DNA of 64,000 nucleotides, taken from positions 1-64,000 of the forward strand of contig JADGJL010000003.1 of the NCBI GenBank assembly GCA_027600665.1, in the 5' to 3' direction. This document shows, piece by piece, positions 63,301 to 64,000 of the stretch. The translations under genes and the position numbers were made by a program. The stretch is from Irineochytrium annulatum. Its lineage: Eukaryota > Chytridiomycota > Chytridiomycetes > Chytridiales > Chytridiaceae. Position 1 is the stretch's first letter, and every line of letters starts with the position of its first letter. The notes below the pieces were generated by a model. That model did no database searches. It saw only the letters and a program-made list of their open reading frames with translations, and was not told the origin of the DNA.

Positions 63301-64000
63301 TACAGCCGTTATGGAGCTGGAGGCCGCAGGTTCGGAAGTCTCCTGGTACAGTGCGGATGTGGCTGACCGGGAAGCGATGGATCGGGTGATTCGGGATATG
63401 CGTACACGTTATGGTGCTATTCATGGAATCATTCATGGGGCGGGCGTCGGTGGAGATCAACTTCTGATGGATCGGAGTGAGGAACGGTTCAGTGAAGTGC
63501 TGGCATCCAAAATATATGGTACCTGGAATCTGGACGAACTGACCCACAGTGATGATCTGGATTTCTTTGTGATGTATTCATCTGTAGCGACGATGTTCAG
63601 TGGTGTAACACAAGCAGACTACGTGGCGGCAAATGCCTACCTGGATGCCTTCGCTGATGAGCGTACCCTAAGAGGAAAACGCACACTCACCGTGAATTGG
63701 ACCACATGGAAAGAGACGGGCATGTCGGTGGATGCTGGTTTCACCGCAGATACCATTTTCAAAACGGTCCTTACGGCACAGGCCATACAGGGCTTGGAAC
63801 AAGCCATGAACTCCTCCATTCGCAGGGTGCTGATCGGGCAACTGAACTTCAGTGGCGGTGGCGTGCGTTTGCTGGATAAAATGCAGGTTCGATTGTCCAC
63901 AGAACTTAGTGGCAGAGTGGCTGAATATCTGCAAAGTGCTGCTTCCAAAACGAGGTCGACCAAGAAGGTTGGCAGTACTTCAAGCGGTGAAGTGAAATTA
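60386..64000 (+). CDS. trans-AT-type polyketide synthase, module 5 (KS-KR-...), cut by window edge
   Basis: At least 1205 residues, no stop before the right edge. N-terminal docking element (LRIIIENAAAGKIDKQVAAQLLKGLK). KS about 43-470 with Cys215 (DTACSSS), HGTGT and NMGHPYEAAG. A linker with AT-flank remnants follows (LCYTASVGRGHYNFRL, VSLPVYPFESHRCW). KR with GGGGGIG at 921 and Tyr1079. The expected ACP lies beyond the edge. ATG 60386 follows AGGAAGGAG, 14 bases after the previous stop. Whether further modules, the AT and a release domain follow cannot be seen. Confidence 0.92.
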   Translation, partial: MNQTSQMLRIIIENAAAGKIDKQVAAQLLKGLKSEGKRSDSEGIAIVGISAMLPSADNIGEFWDNIRDRCDSIANFPDSRRQNIDAYLRYTGYGEDIQYSDGSYLKDIDQFDYKLFRIPPRDAALMDPFQRLFLRTAWSALEDAGYGGKSLAGSRTGVYLGFASNIKDSYLRMIQDIDIQLTSDAAVGNISAMMPARISYLLDLKGPSMVVDTACSSSLVAVHLACQSIRNGDCDMALAGGLRVNLMPLDTEYYRGGLEASDGRTRAFDHSSDGAGISEGVATVLLKPLSKALKDKDQIYAVIKGSAINQDGASIGITAPNPEAQADVISRAWDQAGIHPETLSYIETHGTGTKLGDPLELEGLELAFQKYTDKKQFCPIGTVKSNMGHPYEAAGLVSLIKAALVIKNREIPPSLHFDRPNGQIDFKTSPVYVNTRLRKWEGKESPMRCAVSSFGFSGTNCHLVLEEAPVATVVDASYAKAGLVVLSAKSESALRELVTTYSRFVQDKPPTCHLQDLCYTASVGRGHYNFRLAIVAENLADLGLKLQVLSLAETWNEPESWFSYGEHKIVPASKSQLEPGDITEASRKKLDREVQELTQGVNLSEWDDEAGVTELGSLYVQGADVDWVELYKGTHVRRVSLPVYPFESHRCWIDLPDELVSNRIDRGATVSSQHTEEFHYTMQWRAAERKRTGSGISVMPETVLLIEGKYGAGDSVARVLERTGVKVIRAALGSAYADLIDNRYTLGDQEADYDRLFASLQGKSVDHIIHVGCSLDTPQPGIQSLYELQRSQRRGTYSVYYLVRALMRSDFAEIAGITLIALNAHHITGEESAQRPEHAPFLSLSKVLNREHPSISFRSFDVDADTTAEDWIEEALGTEEQGDYLIAYRNGQRYVEEFTRVQVAGDAPLVVRPQGVYLITGGGGGIGLETARFLASKAPVRLALINRTPIPDRVHWDNLMNQPDQAKLRRFITAVMELEAAGSEVSWYSADVADREAMDRVIRDMRTRYGAIHGIIHGAGVGGDQLLMDRSEERFSEVLASKIYGTWNLDELTHSDDLDFFVMYSSVATMFSGVTQADYVAANAYLDAFADERTLRGKRTLTVNWTTWKETGMSVDAGFTADTIFKTVLTAQAIQGLEQAMNSSIRRVLIGQLNFSGGGVRLLDKMQVRLSTELSGRVAEYLQSAASKTRSTKKVGSTSSGEVKL

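Noticed and set aside
44797..64000. Repeated KS-KR-ACP blocks as a possible assembly artefact
   Set aside because: The modules differ clearly in sequence (DTACSSS, DTACSAS, DTSCSSS; different linkers and ACP motifs), so they are real paralogous modules.
1..64000. CRISPR arrays, prophage, insertion sequences or toxin-antitoxin pairs
   Set aside because: No regularly spaced repeats, transposase, integrase or phage structural genes were seen anywhere in the window.

Overview
The window reads as chromosomal DNA of a spore-forming Firmicute, most likely Paenibacillus. The reasons are the gene order sigW-rsiW-cdaA-cdaR-glmM-glmS (shared with Bacillus), a GerA-type germination operon, SAM (S-box) and glmS-ribozyme control of genes, WGxxGxxG-anchor and LoaP proteins, and strong GGAGG ribosome binding sites. 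The genus is inferred from gene content; no database search was possible.

Layout. 1-620: tRNA-Gly and a small surface protein. 1.2-4 kb: PEP carboxylase. 4.2-12.3 kb: an envelope block with ECF sigma factor SigW, its zinc anti-sigma factor, the c-di-AMP synthase CdaA with its regulator CdaR (YbbR), phosphoglucosamine mutase GlmM, and glucosamine-6-phosphate synthase GlmS behind a glmS ribozyme. A 202-bp hairpin-rich repeat-like element lies between glmM and glmS. 12.5-20 kb: small accessory genes, namely an isochorismatase-like hydrolase, a nitroreductase divergent from a MerR regulator, a LysR regulator with a VOC protein divergent from a CynX-type MFS exporter, a WYL regulator divergent from a PhnB-like protein, and another VOC protein. 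20.1-25.3 kb: a soluble PAS chemoreceptor and a gerKA-KB-KC germinant receptor operon. 25.3-28.1 kb: a SAM riboswitch controlling mmuP-mmuM (S-methylmethionine uptake and use). 28.1-33.6 kb: a two-component system with an FtsX-type ABC transporter. 33.8-39.9 kb: sugar-type dehydrogenases, an isomerase and two AraC regulators. 40-41 kb: an Rrf2 regulator and a SnoaL-like protein.

41.2-64 kb (running off the right edge) is the start of a polyketide gene cluster. It opens with loaP, a NusG paralogue used for processive antitermination of long biosynthetic operons. An unusual leader follows, then a KASIII-like protein that keeps the Cys but has lost the His and Asn of its triad, a type II thioesterase, a protein fusing an ACP to only the C-terminal half of a condensation-domain fold, and four modular PKS proteins. 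The PKS proteins carry five modules in the window (1 + 2 + 1 + 1, the last cut by the edge). Every module is KS-(vestigial AT linker)-KR-ACP, with no AT, DH, ER or MT domain. This implies a trans-acting AT encoded outside the window and, unless a DH acts in trans, a 1,3-polyol stretch in the product. I recognise no known product; this is the best candidate for an undescribed system here.
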